The notes: generated from the sequence alone by a model not told the origin. 64,000 nucleotides of DNA from Cephalopachus bancanus (GCA_027257055.1 JAPVLO010000133.1:2542001-2606000), one strand, 5' to 3'. Numbered from the stretch's first letter, positions 44,818-58,065 are shown. Translations and numbers: made by a program.

Positions 44818-46565
44818 TTTTAAAAAGTTTAGATGCAAAGGGTACATGTGCAGATTTGTTACACAGTTACTTGCATGAAGGTGAGGTTTGGGCTTTTAAT
44901 GAGCTTGTCCCCCAAACAGTAAGTGTGGTACTCAATAAGTAGCTTTTCAATTCTTTTCTCCCTTCCTCCCTTCCTCTCCCTTTAGGAAATTCTAGTGTCT
45001 GTTGTTCCTATCCTTATGCCTGTCCTAATGCCCATGGGTTCTCACTTATAAGTGAGATCACTGGTATTCAACTTTCTGTTCTGTTAATTCATTTAAGATA
45101 ATTCATTTAGAATAAAGCATCCATTCAGGATAAAGCATTCATTTAGAATAAAGCATCTTTGTTGCTCCAAAGGACGTGATTTTTTTTTCCTTTTTATGGC
45201 AACATGGTCTATATGTACCACATTTTCTTTATTCAATCCTCCATTGATGGACACCTAGGTTGGTTCCATGTTTTTGTTATTGTGAAAAGTGCTGTGATAA
45301 ACATACAATTACAGGTGTCTTTTTGGTAGAACAATTTATACTTCTTTGGGTATACATGCAGTAATGGGATTTCAGTTCTTTAAGAGATCTCCAAACTGCT
45401 TTCCACGTGCACTAAACTGGCTTGCTTTCTTCACCAACAGTAAATGAGCATTCTCTTTTCTCCACAATCTTGCCAACAACTGTTGTTTTTTGACATTATT
45501 AACAACCATGTTGACTGGTGTGAGATGGTATCTCATTGTGGTTTCAATTTGCATTTCTCTGATGATTAATGATGTTGAACATTCCTTCATATGTCAGTTG
45601 TTTATCTTCTTCTGAGAAGTGTTTGCTCAGTTCCTTTACCCACTTTTTAACATTTTTCTTTTTTTCCCCTACCAATTCATTTAAGTTTCTTATGGATTCT
45701 GTACATAAGTCCTTTGCTGAATACATACCTCGTAAATATTTTCTCCATTCTGCTTATTGTCTATTTACTCTGTTTATAGTTTCTTTTGCTCTATAGATGC
45801 TCTTCAGTTTAATTAGGACCTACTCATCAATTTTTGTTCTTACTATATTTGCACTGAGAACTTGGTTATAAATTTGTTGCTTAGGCTTATGTCCAGAAGA
45901 GTGCTTCCTAGGCTTTCTTCTAGGATTTTTATAGTTTGAGATCTTACACTTAAGTATTTCCTCCATATAGAAATAAATGTTTGTGTGTGGTGTGAGGAAG
46001 GGGTCCAGCTTCTTTTTTCTGCATATGGTTAGCCAGTTTTCCCAGCACCATTTGTTAAATGGGTGCCCGCTTCACAATGTTTATTTTTGTCCACTTTGTC
46101 AAAGATCAGTTGGTTGTAGGTCAGTGGCTTTATTCCTGGGCTCTCTATTCTGTCTCATGATCTATGTGTCTATTTCTGTAGCAGCACCATGCTGTTGGGG
46201 TTACTACAGCCTTGTGGCAAAGTTTGAAGTGTGGTAACGTGATATCTCCAGCTTTTTTCTTTTAATTTAGAATTGCTTTGGCTTTGGGGAGCTGTTTTTT
46301 ATTCTACTGCTTTTTTCTAGAGTTGTGAAAAACTGACCCTAGTAGTTAGATAGGGATTGAGTTGAATCTGTAGATTGCCTTGAGCAGTATGTCTGTTTAA
46401 ACGATATTGATTCTTCCAATCCATGAGCATGGAATGTTTTTCCATTTGTTCATATCATCTTTGATTTCTTTCAGCAGTCTTTTGTAGGTCTCATTGTATA
46501 GATCTTTCACCCCCTCGGTTAGTTATATTTCCCAGAATTTTATTTTGTTGTGGCTATTGTAACAG
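44818..46565 (-). mobile_element. L1 LINE, primate type, 5'-truncated
   Basis: The antisense 3' UTR has 'gcaaagggtacatgtgcagatttgttacac' (44838), as in older primate L1P elements. ORF2 follows backwards to the part after the reverse transcriptase near 46550. It is about 1.75 kb long and 5'-truncated. It carries an irregular triplication around 45087-45157 with the word attcatttagaataaagcatc at 45101-45121 and 45137-45157. It splits an L2. It belongs to a different L1 lineage from the full-length copies. Confidence 0.78.
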
Positions 46566-46570
46566 TTGGA

Positions 46571-46880
46571 ATCAGTACATAACTCTGCAACCTCTTCCCA
46601 TCTTCACTTTCTCCTTAAATAATACCAACCATCCCATGACCTTCAATGCCACTAGTTTTCTAATGACTCCTTATATCTCCATCTCAAATATCCACCCTGA
46701 CCTATAGAAATAATATAGCTAACCACTTTGTGTTGTAGATTGCCACTGCCCCATTTCTCCTGATCTTAATAACATGTCCTCGCCTTTCAGTTGACCCTTC
46801 CCTAAAGCATGAGACGTAGTTTCCCTCTTCCAATAACCTTCTACTGTATTGTAGATAACATTGTAAGTGGCACTATATCA
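46571..46880 (+). repeat. L2 LINE, continuation
   Basis: 'ccttaaataataccaaccatcccatgacc' and 'ctaatgactccttatatctccatctcaaatatccaccctgacc' (46664) continue the L2 reverse-transcriptase region interrupted at 44665. Confidence 0.55.
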
Positions 46881-47737
46881 CAGTCATAAGTAACCCAGTC
46901 TGTATATCTTTGTGCTCACACTGAGGCTGACTACTCCACAGCCAGGCCCAGCTGCTGGGTCTCAGCATTAGCCAGAGCCTTGTGGTCTTTCTGGAACTTC
47001 CTAAGTCTACCTACTGTAACAGTCAGCTTCTGAAGCATTCATTAACTAAGAGAGTAGAAAGATCCTCCTGCTTTAGAACACATTTGCTTTCTCAGTGGGA
47101 ATAAGAGAACACACAGGTTTAGAGAACGTCCAAGTACCATCTGCTACACACTCCAAAGGTAGTAAAGTACCTTGTAAAAAATAAAATAAAAACTGAGTTG
47201 ATCTCATGTCTGCTTGACATACATTTTATTTTACTGCATATTGATTTTATGCTGTTCCTTTCCCCCCCTATTTCTACCCAAACTAGTTGCATAAGACTTC
47301 TAATGAAAAGACATGAGGATATCAAACTTTCTCAGAAAGCACCCTAAGCTTTTCAAATGAAGTCATGTTTTTAAAGCGGAAGTTAATTCGAAGTTAGCTT
47401 ATGCTTTTTATCCCTGGAGTGGGATAAGTAAGTGTGCAATTGATTTTAATTTAATATTCATGGTGTATTACAGCTGCCAGAGCACGTGCTTTTTATCTTT
47501 TTTTTCTTCAAGGAAGAAGTACCGCCTGGACCTAACTTTACCCTTAGAATTATTGCAGAGTTGCAAGGACACTCTTGAATACTAAAGAACATGTATTTAG
47601 AAAATAACTGTATAAACACATTTTTTAAAGGCTGTGCCTACACAAAATATTCCAAAGTAGCTGTGTGCCATGGACACTTCAAGCACTGCCTTTTTTCTGT
47701 GTCACAATCTACTTCATATAAAAATGCTATGATGGCT
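46881..47737. other. Unassigned sequence
   Basis: No family recognised. At 47450-47490 lie CAGCTG (47472) and GCACGTGC (47482), two E-box-type words close together; without conservation data this is only a note. Confidence 0.4.
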
Positions 47738-48035
47738 CCTCATACAAATTTCCACTTGGAATCCTTCTGCCCAAGTCTTCACTCGGCTGACTCCTCCTCG
47801 TTATTCAGTTCCCAGTTCAAGTGTCACTTCCTCAAAGAGGACTTCCGTGATCACCAATTAGCATAGACCCCTCCTTCCCATAGCATTTATCATCACATGA
47901 AATGACCCTGTCTATTCATTTGTTTGTTTTATACCCTCCCCCATAGGAACACACTCAGACATAAGCTTCACAAGAACAGGGACATTGTTTGCTTCCATCA
48001 CTATGGTAGTGAAAGCGATTTCCTACATACAGGTA
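47738..48035 (+). repeat. L2 LINE 3' end
   Basis: 'tcaagtgtcacttcctcaaagaggacttccgtgatcacc' (47817), 'catttatcatcacatga' (47884), 'tttgtttgttttataccctccccc' (47919) and 'aagcttcacaagaacagggacattg' (47963) give the L2 3' end in order. Confidence 0.82.
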
Positions 48036-48039
48036 TGTA

Positions 48040-48172
48040 TGTTTGACACACGCATGTGGCACTGTATGACTGAGAATCACTTAACTCTCTAAGACTTAGT
48101 GTCCTTATCTAAAAAATGAGTGTAAGCCTTACTTACCAGATTGTTGGGAGTTAAAATGGAAATTAAACATGT
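48040..48172 (+). repeat. MIR SINE
   Basis: 'tgagaatcacttaactctctaagacttagtgtccttatctaaaaaatgag' starts near 48070, followed by 'accagattgttgggagttaaaatgg' near 48136, the MIR core and 3' half. Confidence 0.75.
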
Positions 48173-48180
48173 ACAAGCAT

Positions 48181-48398
48181 GTTTTAAATTTTTTTATTTT
48201 AAAGATGTGGGGTGCGATTCAGGATTAGGTATACAAGTGGTCATCACACTGGTAAAGCTTGGGCCTCCCTTTGGTCTCCACTCTGCCTGGTTGGAGATCA
48301 GATACCCTTATTGATGTTATGTGACCCCCCCTCCCCTGGTAGTGTCACACTACTGCCAATCCCTTTCTTATTGTATTATGGCAAATGTTCAGGGTCCA
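48181..48398 (-). mobile_element. L1 3' end, 5'-truncated, lineage-specific type
   Basis: Antisense 'aagatgtggggtgcgattcaggattaggtatacaagtgg' (48201) matches the 3' ends at 4450 and 55718. Flanked by acaagcat at 48173-48180 and 48399-48406. Only the 3' UTR is present. Confidence 0.8.
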
Positions 48399-48707
48399 AC
48401 AAGCATTTTCCATAAAGAAAAATTCTTAATATATAAGTTCAAAAAGCAAATGCACATTGGCCCTATAGTTACATATAAAATAAAACTTGAACAGTCTTTA
48501 TTTTCTCTAAGTAGTACCCAGAACCAACATGAGATTGGATTGACTAATTAATACCTCTGAGTTCTTGGTCCATGGTACAATGCAAGGGCTATATTGCAAT
48601 TTTTAGGTGTTTTGTTTTCAACGTAAGTGCTATTCCATGTCTCATGTTCTCCATTTCTTTCCGTAAATCTCTTAACTTAGATACTGCTGTTAAATATCTA
48701 ATAAACT
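48399..48707. other. Unassigned sequence
   Basis: No element recognised. Confidence 0.4.
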
Positions 48708-49011
48708 AGGAGCCGCGCTCGGTGGCTCAGCCTGTAATCCTGCACTTTGGGAGGCTGAGGTGTGTGGATTGCCTGAGTCTGCGGGTTCGAGACCCGCCTG
48801 GGCAACTTGGCGAGACCTCATCTCTACAATAAATCAAAAAATCAGACAGACATGGTAGCACATGCCTGTAATTCCAGCTACTCGGAAGGCTGAGGCGGAA
48901 GGATCACCGGAGCCCAGTAGGTCGAGGCTGCAGTGGCCAGGAGCGGCCACTGAACTCCAGTCTGGGCGACAGAGTGAGACTCCAACTCAAAAAAAAAAAA
49001 AAGAAAAAGAA
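48708..49011 (+). mobile_element. Alu SINE, derived GC-rich subfamily
   Basis: Complete dimer, gccgcgctcggtggctcag at the start, hairpin form gtggccaggagcggccac near 48936. A 16-bp perfect target duplication aaatatctaataaact is at 48692-48707 and 49012-49027. Confidence 0.94.
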
Positions 49012-49027
49012 AAATATCTAATAAACT

Positions 49028-50794
49028 GGTGGAGTACCTGGCTGTGTAAAATACTATTGGTTCACTTTATAGAAAGGATTTTGACATAATAATATTGCTT
49101 ATGTAATCAGGTCTGATCATTTTATGCCAGTTTGCAAAAGAGCTAGCACTTTGATGTCAATTCTATTTAATTTTATTTTTTGGTCTAAAAAATTTAAAGA
49201 GGAAACAAGAATGCATATGACAATGATTTTCTTTTGATCTTCAAATGGAAGAAATGTATTTTTTCTCAATAATAAAATAAGTTGGTTGAGGTCATTTAAA
49301 AGCAAGAAAAATGTAAAAAACACAAAAGAACAAGTTTATTATGGCACATTTTGTTCTCATAAATAAATTTTAGTCCAAAGTTCCCAAGCATGTTTTGCAA
49401 ATGTGTCACTGTCCCACAGATGTCAGAGATTTAAAAGATTTAGAGGGGTATATAAAAAGAAATGTTAGGCCATATGTAAGTGGCTTAGCTGGATAAATAA
49501 ACCCCAGTCAAGGAGTTTTTCAGGTATATCAAGGGTGATCTTTAAACAGTCTATCAAATTAGGAACATCCTATCTGGCACAAATGTCACTTGTTCTGAAA
49601 GTCTTTCCTGACCTCTCTAAGTAGGATAAAGCATTGTTTCCTCTGTTCCTTAGTTCATATGAACATAAAAATCTCTCACCTCCCTAAGAAAATACATTAA
49701 ATATTTCTGATAACTAGAAGGAAGAGAGTTTATATTTGGAGGTTGGATGACTATTGAATGACTAGAGTTTTCATTATATGTATCTATTTTACTTTGCTTT
49801 TATGCCTTATTTTGTTTACAATATGAAGTGTTTTAAAGAGTCATAAATAGCTTTTTAAAAAGTATGTCCAAGTACAACTTCTGACAGATAGTAAAGCAAA
49901 GATGACTTACTTCACTGAGTAGTTATAAGGCCAGCACTGGGGTGGGAGTCAGGCTGTAATAGCTGTGTTACAGGGGGTAAAAACTGTCCTTGGAGCCAAT
50001 GCAGATACACGGGTCATTTTTCCTCACTACACTCTGTACTTCCCAATTGCTTTATTTTCTAATGCTCATATTTGGTTATAGGCATTTATTTCTGCCCTAT
50101 CTCTGTTATCTTAGTGTATACACCCATAGAAACTTGCTGTTCTTACATCTAATATTATATGTACATGGAAACCACATGTAGTACATGGAAAGTACGTGGA
50201 GGTATTTTCTAGGTATATACCTGGCTATGCCTCTTGGGAAAGGACTTGGTTATATCTAACTGGGCTTCTTAGTGACCTTCTTTACTGGCCATTTTTAACA
50301 TACCTCAGATTGCATTCATTCAATCATCCATGAAACAAGTGTTGGGTTTAGACTTATCTTAGATGCGAGGATGCTGAAAGGATTAAGAAAGGATGATGTA
50401 ATTTATGTAGGCCTACACAGCTCTTACTGTCACAGTGGTTATCAGACTCAACTCTGCCTTATTCCCAACCTCATACTGTCCTCATCACCATTCAATGAAA
50501 CAAAGTCATCTTTGTCTTACACTTTATTTTGTGACTTCCAGACATATGCACATAGACAATACGCTTGTCCTAACAAAAAATACTAAGGAACACAATTTCC
50601 CAAATTGTCAAAAGAAGTGTACATACACTTATACACCCAGAGGGGAATAAACACTGAGCAAGGTATCTATTAAAAGATGTCTTTAAATACTTCAAGAATT
50701 TAGGGCTTTGAGTGAAATAGTAAAACCTGAAACAGAAGATTGCTAAAGGCTCTGTCATCTGGTAGAAGGTCACTAAATGCGAATTCATTTATTC
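49028..50794. other. Unassigned, possible L2 piece at 49560-49680
   Basis: 'aaatgtcacttgttctgaaagtctttcctgacctctctaagtagg' (49580) resembles L2. The rest holds nothing I recognise. Overlapping 71-codon frames at 50371-50650 have no recognisable domain. Confidence 0.35.
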
Positions 50795-50895
50795 AATACA
50801 TGATTCTGGTGGCCATTTATGAGTCAGGTGGGATTCTAGGCAATTGAGGTACAACAGTGAAAAAGGTGGCCAAGGTCATTGTTTTCACGAGCTGT
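50795..50895 (-). repeat. L2 3' end fragment, antisense
   Basis: 'gtcaggtgggattctaggcaattgaggtacaacagtgaaaaaggtggccaaggtc' (50823) follows the antisense L2 3' UTR. Confidence 0.5.
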
Positions 50896-50934
50896 TAATG
50901 TGTCCTCTGTGCTTTAGTCATAGTAGTTCTTCTC

Positions 50935-51275
50935 TGATCCCTGGATGCACCAAGATCTTTCCTATTACTAGTCTTCACAGATGTCTGTGTCCTCCACTTG
51001 GAACGTTCTGACATGCCATTTTCTCATTCCCTGCCCACAAAGCCCACTCTACCAGGATGGCTCCTTTTCATCTTTCAGTTTTCCTTAAATGCCACTTCCT
51101 GTCTCAAGTATGTTATTTTTCTTATCAAAATTACATATTTATCTGTGTGTTCACCTGTTTAAAATCTGTCTCTCCACTGAGATATGAAACCCTAACATAC
51201 AAGGCTTATTATTATTAGCCTGCCAATTTCTACCCAGCACCTAACACAATGCCTGGCACAAGAAGTCCCTATGGT
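50935..51275 (+). repeat. L2 LINE 3' end
   Basis: 'tcagttttccttaaatgccacttcctgtctcaag' (51077), 'cccagcacctaacacaatgcctggcaca' (51233) mark L2 in sense orientation. Confidence 0.75.
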
Positions 51276-51714
51276 TTTGTTATTTTTTTATACCAAGATG
51301 CTGAAACAACAATATGAAGACTTCTGCATCTTTCTCTTCCCCATTCACTCTCCCCACTCCCACAAAAAAAGAAATTAACCACAGATGAAATAACATAGGG
51401 AAAAAAGAGGGGGTGGGATTCTGAGAAATCCATGGGCTGATGGGATAGTTTTGTGCTGAATAAACTTTGACTTGGGGCAGCCAGAATCATTGCAGGAGGC
51501 TAAAATGAAAGTCATTGTTAGAGTTCTGGTTTTTAGGCCTCTACAATTTTCTTAGACTAGATCATCTACTAGTGCCCATTTCCTAATAGTTAGAGCCTCA
51601 ATACTTTTGCCCAGGTATTATCACAAATAAATCAGGACAGAACAAATGTCCTTTGCTTTTGAGGAGCTTTAGCAAAATAAAGGTATATTTCCCAGAAGCA
51701 AAGGAAGATGAACA

Positions 51715-51935
51715 ACCAGTATTTACTGATCATATTTTTGGTGCCAAATTGTGAAATGTTATATTTTATCTTTTTCAATCCTCTGTCTTGTTCTCCTCCT
51801 TGAGGAAAGAGCAGAAATGCTTCCACTTTAAAGATGAGTAAACAAAGGCTCAGAGATTAAATTGCTTATCCATACCGTAGCATTATTATTATATAAACAA
51901 GATATCAACCTGTGTAACTATTTTCAAAGTGTATA
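51715..51935 (-). repeat. MIR SINE
   Basis: 'ctttaaagatgagtaaacaaaggctcagagattaaattgc' (51826) is the reverse MIR core. Confidence 0.75.
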
Positions 51936-54900
51936 TCTTTTCTAATACACCAACATTTTAATATACTAAAAGTCACAATACAAAGCATAAGGCCACAGAA
52001 TATGTGGTATGTTAAAAGTCAAGTATTGTAAGTAATTATCTCATAAGCATAAAAAATTTTGTCATGGGATGGTTTTGTCTTTGTATTTGTTACTGTTCAT
52101 AAAAATGTCAACATCAACAAACATTACTGACTACATATTCAAAAGTAAGAAAATGCAGGTGACAGAGATAGATCATCACATAATTTAGAGCTAACAATCC
52201 ACTGTGGCTTGAATTATATTGAAAAAGGAATCATTTTTCTATATCTCAGAAGCAGTGGTCTATTTTAATCACCTGTTTTTTAATATGATTCTAGCTACTT
52301 GTTGTATTATTTAAAAATAGTATCTAGCTAAATCTTTCATTCTTATAGAGTGGCATTGCATACATCACAACGCGCTGACTAACTAATACATGGTGACTTG
52401 ATTTGATCATTAACAAATAAGCAATTGCTTACACTCTGATCCTGTCATTTCCGATGTCTAGGTTTGATTAAGAAACAAAATTTGCATTTCAGACTGAACA
52501 TAAAAAGGGGGAATCAGTACCATGTTTTGCACAATCCTAAGGCATTTGACCAGTTAGTCATTTTTTAAAGAGAATTCCACGTGTAATTGTATAGGCTACA
52601 ATTCAGTTCTTTTCTCTGCCACCCCATTTTAAGTGGTGATAAGTCACTTGATCCTGACTCAAAATCCCCAATTAATTTCAATAGCAATTCTGATTATGTA
52701 TTTAATACCAGGATCAAGGGTGATAGATTCTGTTCTCATTTCACAGAATCTTCTAGCGCTATCCCAGAAATAAGTTCCCCTAGGAACAACCATCTAGATA
52801 GAATGAAGCCATTGTTGTGAAGGGTTGCTCTGCATCAATTTCATTTTTAACTACTAATCAGAGAAACCTAATTAGATGTGTTATTTTCCTATTCCTCAAT
52901 TTTTGAAAGTAGAAGCTTAAAAAGAATTTATCCTCACTTGTTCCAATTATCAAGTCTAGCTTTAGTGCAGATGTAAAATTTGGGTGTTGATTTCCCTGAC
53001 ATCTCAAACTAAAATTTTCAGGTGAAAAAAAAAACTATTGGAAACTTAGTTATTTGTAATAAAATTATGTTAGCTCTACTTGACTAGATTGCTTTAGAAC
53101 TAAAGCTTTGAAACCTGTCACAGGTCTTAAAAATAAAATTGCTTGAGTAGCTGAGGAGAACTGTATTAAAATGCAAATTTCCAGCTGCTAATATTTCTTC
53201 AAAAACCAATAATCCCTCAAGGCCACCAATATGTCATAATACTTAATGGAAAAATATCCCTTAGGCAGAATGGCCTTTATAAGTTGCCTTTTGATTAAAC
53301 TTAAAATATTATATGGGAAAAAAGTTAAAATAAAGAAAAGGAATGTAAACATAGAATTCAAGTGAAATATCATCTATTATCCGACTAGGTGGAAGGGAGA
53401 ATGAGACCCATATTATCTTACTAATTTGCGAGTAATAAACCATGTTTGAAAATTAACCAAATGATAATTATAATATACATCATATAACTGTTCTAATATA
53501 GTCTAGTAACTCTATATCTGTGTTGGTGTATGTGTGTTCAAAGATGCTCAGTTTTGGAGCTAGCAAGAATTATTTTGGCAAAATATATTCACTGGACAAA
53601 ATGACAAATCTAGAAATAAGAATTAAATAGCTGTACTTCTAAATAAGATTTCTAGAGGTATTAGAATGCAGAAAATGGAATTTTGTGATGAGTTTGGTTA
53701 TGCCTATCGGGTTATATGAGATTTGAAAAAAATGAGATATAATTCTTTTTTTTAACTTCAGCCAAATCTCCAAGCACTTTTATGTATCTATTAAAAATGA
53801 TAACCCAAATAATGTAAACCTATAAACAGATTTTATTCTCTAAGATATCTTTGAAGTGTTCCTAGTTTATACTAGAATTTTTTCATTAAAAAATATTTAA
53901 GATTAAGAAATTAAATAGTTCAATTTACAGAACTTAAATCAAAAGATGGTAACTAACTCTAAAATTTATTCTACCATTCAAAATGCCTTTTGTATATCAA
54001 CTGCAATTATTCTTGCTCCAAGATGTTATCCATCTGTCAACAAATGGCAACAAGGAGAATAAGTTACCAGTCTGAGTATGTGTTTTTGTTTGTGTGTGTT
54101 GATCAAGGAAAATTCAGAGTATGTACTATGTACTAGACAACCTCACAGATTTTCCCAGATTACAAATAAATAACAAGTTAGTGTATAAGTCGTGCTTTAG
54201 ATATGAAATACTCTCATGAATAAGATGTAAAAATCATTTTTACAGTGGTAGGAAACAATTATCTGCATAAAAACTACAACTATTCATTGTATTTAATTAA
54301 CATTAAACTTGATCAATAAACAAGAGTTTTAACTTAATGCTTAATAAATTTATCTTCATGACCTGTCTCTTATAACTACTGCCCGCCCCCTCCTATTTTG
54401 TAAACAGAGTTGTATATGCCTTATACAGTAAGAAAAATGACAAATGAAATAATCAGAAATCCTACCACTTTTAATATTTTTAAGTCTAATGGGCTTTTTC
54501 AAAAATAAACCAGATGTAATATTGGAAGATTATTGCAAGACTATTTTGGAGAAAATGAATAGCAAACAAAATAATTTACTTTGTAATAATTCCCAAGTCC
54601 CAAGATGAAAAGCTTATAAATATGACAGATGTTCTTTCCCACTACTGTTCAACATTAAAAATACTGATTCCTTAAAAGAACAAAGTAAAAATAAGTGCCT
54701 ATTTAGTATATCAGAGCATAAAAATGCCACATACCATATCTACTTGGGTAAGATATATTCCAATAATTTAATAAAATTCAAAGCCTCCAAACGACTGTGG
54801 ATAATTCCATTGGCTTAAGAGAATTGTGGTACTCATCTAAAAATTTTACATTTTTGATCATGAATTTTGAATGCTACTTCCAGCAAATTTGAAAGAGCTG

Positions 54901-55070
54901 TTCTAACACTTTTTTCCCAACTTTCTACTAAATATACTGTTGAAATCATTTTCTTATTTCTGATTAATTTCAAGAATATAAAAGAATCCCTGAAACAATA
55001 TTCCTGAAAACAAGTTCACTTTTTATGAATCTCAAGTGGTCTCTCCATCTTATAGTCTGATCCCTAGATT
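51936..55070. other. Unassigned, apparently repeat-poor sequence
   Basis: Three kilobases without a recognised repeat beyond short AT tracts. No exon, RNA or ORF evidence. Such repeat-poor stretches can be unique intergenic DNA; only comparison with other primates would show whether any of it is constrained. Confidence 0.4.
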
Positions 55071-55697
55071 TTATAGAAAAACAGTTTATTATAAAGCTAT
55101 GTGCTGTCCATAAGACATACATTTTAAATATCAAGATGAGTGGAAAGTATATTATAGAAAAAGTTATCCCATGTAAACATGGGCATGTCATAATATCTGA
55201 CAAGGTAGATTTCAAGGTAAAAAATGTTATAACAGATTAAGAGAATTATTACATATTGTTAAAAGGAACAGCGCACCTGGGAAAAAAACATTCTAAACAC
55301 GTATGAGTTAATTGAGTTAATAACAAAGCATACAAAAAAATGAAGCAAAAAACTGAAAGAGCACACCACCAAATAACTATAAAGGAAACAAAATAGGCAA
55401 TTTCTTACCCCCTGCCAACTCTGGCATATCTCCGTTTCTTTTCTCTCCTCTTTCTCTAATAAATGTTGTTTGAAAACTTTTTTAAAAATGAAACAAAATA
55501 ACTACAATAAACCCATTATTTTCAATATGCCGGTGTACCATTCACCAAATAGACCACATGCTGGTCTATAAAATAAGTTTCAAAAATGTCAGAAGATTGA
55601 TACTTTGAAAAATGTATTTTTTACTTCAATGGAATTAAAGTAGAAACAAACAGTAGAAATCTAGAAAATTCTAAGATGTCTAGAAATTAAAATTTCA

Positions 55698-56252
55698 TTT
55701 TTAATTTTAATTTTGAAGATGTGGGGTACAGTTCAGGGTTAGGTATACAAATGTTCATTATGCAAGCACCCTATTGATAAGGAGTGCCCCCCATCCCCTA
55801 GCATTTTCCCACTACTGCCAATCTCGACCCCCCCCCACCGGGACTACTGTCAATTCTTTTCTTATAGTATTATGATAATTGTTCAAGGTCCACTTATGAG
55901 TGAGAACATGTGGTGATCATGTATTTGTTTCTGTGATAGATCACTCAGTATTATGCACTCTAAGTTCATGAAAGTTACTGCAAAGTTCATAATTTTGTCC
56001 TTCTTTATGGCTACATAATATTCCATTGTGTATATGTACCATATTTTTTTATCCAGTCCTCTTTCGATGGGCAGCATGGTTGGTTCCATGTTTTTCCTAT
56101 TGTAAATAATGCTGCAGTAAGCATGTGTGTGCAGATATCTTTTTCACAGAGTGATTTGAGTTCCTCCAGGTATAATCCCAGTAAGGGGATTGTGGGGTCA
56201 CATGGAAGGTCAATTTTTAATATGCTCGTAAATAACCAGTGTTGCAAAGAAA
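55698..56252 (-). mobile_element. L1 3' end, 5'-truncated, lineage-specific type
   Basis: The antisense tail ttttaattttaattttgaag is followed by 'gatgtggggtacagttcagggttaggtatac'. It reaches into the last part of ORF2 (minus strand, KIDLPCDPTIPLLGLYLEE, then SKEDWIKK and MEYYVAIKKDK). Target duplication aaaatttca at 55689-55697 and 56253-56261. About 30 bp at the 5' edge (56221-56252) do not follow L1 and may be filler or a junction product. Unlike the copy at 31001, the DWIKK segment is uninterrupted. Confidence 0.85.
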
Positions 56253-56526
56253 AAAATTTCACAAAAAAAATTTAATTGTTTTCAGACTGAGTGGTAATAA
56301 AAGCACAATATGCAAAAATTTATTTGAGGAAACTAGAGCATTACGTAGATAAAAAGTTATAGCATGAAATGGTTATAATTACCTATATTTCCTTAGGAAA
56401 CTAGAAGAATTTGAGCAAATAAAACCAAAGTATAAAAAGAAAAAATAAAGGTAAGACAATAACATAAGGAAATAGAAAATGAAGAAACTTATAAAGCTAA
56501 AGGCTGTTTTTAAAAAATAAATAGTA

Positions 56527-56821
56527 GCCGGTCTCGGTGGCTCAGCCTGTAATCCCGTGCCTTGGGAGGCTGTGGTGAGTGAATTGCCTGAGCCTGTGGG
56601 TTCGAGACCCACGTGGGCAACTTGATGAGACCTCATCTCCACAATAAATCAAAAAATTAGCCGAGCGTGGTAGCGCATACCTGTAGTTCCAGCTACTTGG
56701 AAGGCTGAGGCGGAAGGATCGCCGGAGCCCAGCAGGTCGAGGCTGCAGTGACTGGGAGCGGCCACTGCACTCCAGTCTGGGCGACAGAGTGAGACTCCAA
56801 CTCAAAAAAAATAAAACAAAA
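56527..56821 (+). mobile_element. Alu SINE, derived GC-rich subfamily
   Basis: Complete dimer with gagcggccactgcactcc near 56756 (partner arm changed to gtgactgg, so the hairpin is imperfect). A 16-bp perfect target duplication taaaaaataaatagta is at 56511-56526 and 56822-56837. Confidence 0.94.
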
Positions 56822-57114
56822 TAAAAAATAAATAGTATTGATAACACACCAGCAAGTCTAATCAAGGGGAAAAAAAAGAAGAAAAGACAACTATCAACAT
56901 GGGAAAAGAAGGTTGGGATGTTACTACAGATACTACTGGTATTGAAGGGATAATAAGGTACTATTAAAAACAATTTTTGCCTATAAATTTGACAATATAA
57001 AAATGAACAATTTTTTTTAAATTCACCTTACCAAAAGTAATTTAAGAAAAAGTAGAAAATATGAATAGCTCTATGTCTGTTAAAGATATTCAACTTTTTA
57101 TCTTTAAAAGTTCC

Positions 57115-57612
57115 AGAAAAGGGCACATTGATAACTACAGTGAATAAACCTAGAAAACATGACCTTGATTATCTGATCAAAGTATCATCAATGATGAAGC
57201 ATGTTGATTTTACAGGGGTAATTCACCTCTGTGATACTCTTCCCCCAAACTTATAATTCAAATCTAATCACTAGAAAACACCTGAAAACCCAAACTGAAA
57301 GTCATTCAACAAACACCTGATCAGTACTCTGAACGTATACAAGGAAAAAGTGGGACTTTCTGAGTTTTAAAAAGACACAATGCTTAATGCAATGTGATAC
57401 CCAAAATTGGATTCTTGAACAAGAAAAGAACATTGCTGAAAAAGCTAGTAAAATATGAATAGAACTAATAATTAAAATTTTTTTTCAGTGTTAATTTCTC
57501 AGATTTGATCATATATCATGTTTATTACTGGCATATGAGAACTCTTAGGACTAGCTTGGTAACTTTTCTATAAATCTAAATTTTTTTCAAAATTAAATGT
57601 TTTTTTTAATTT
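57115..57612 (+). repeat. Old L1 3' end (L1M-type) inserted in the L1 ORF2
   Basis: 'gacacaatgcttaatgcaatgtgatacccaaaattgg' (57373), 'gaacattgctgaaaaagctagtaaaatatgaatag' (57429), 'ttttctataaatctaaatttttttcaaaattaaat' (57565) are the sense 3' UTR of an old L1. The host L1 ORF2 reads on either side. The left boundary is approximate and no clear target duplication was found. Confidence 0.6.
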
Positions 57613-58065
57613 CACAAAGAAAAATCTAAGCCCAAACAGATTTGTCAGTAACTTCTGTTAAATATTAAATAAAGAATTAATACTGATTTATGCAAATATT
57701 TCCACAGAATAGAATGCAAACTCATTATTTGAAATCAGAATACAACTGATACCAAAACTTGACAAAGACATTGCAAGACAGGAAAATGTAGACAGATATC
57801 TCTCATAACGATAGAATCAGAAAACACAAGACATGAGCTACATATATACAAAGAATAATAGAGCACAACAAAGTAGGATTGTTCTAAGACAGCAAGTTTG
57901 GATCAACCATTTGAGAGTCAATCAGTGTAGTTACTATAATAAATGGGATAAAAAATTTAACAATATGTAATGCCCATTTATGACAAAAACATTCAGCAAA
58001 CTAGAAATATGTAACTTCTTCAACTTTATTTATAAAGATCATCTATGTTAAAATGACAGCTAGAA

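Noticed and set aside
56542..56973. 143-codon frame with a hydrophobic N-terminus
   Set aside because: Antisense Alu plus flanking L1 sequence; the hydrophobic part comes from T-rich sequence.
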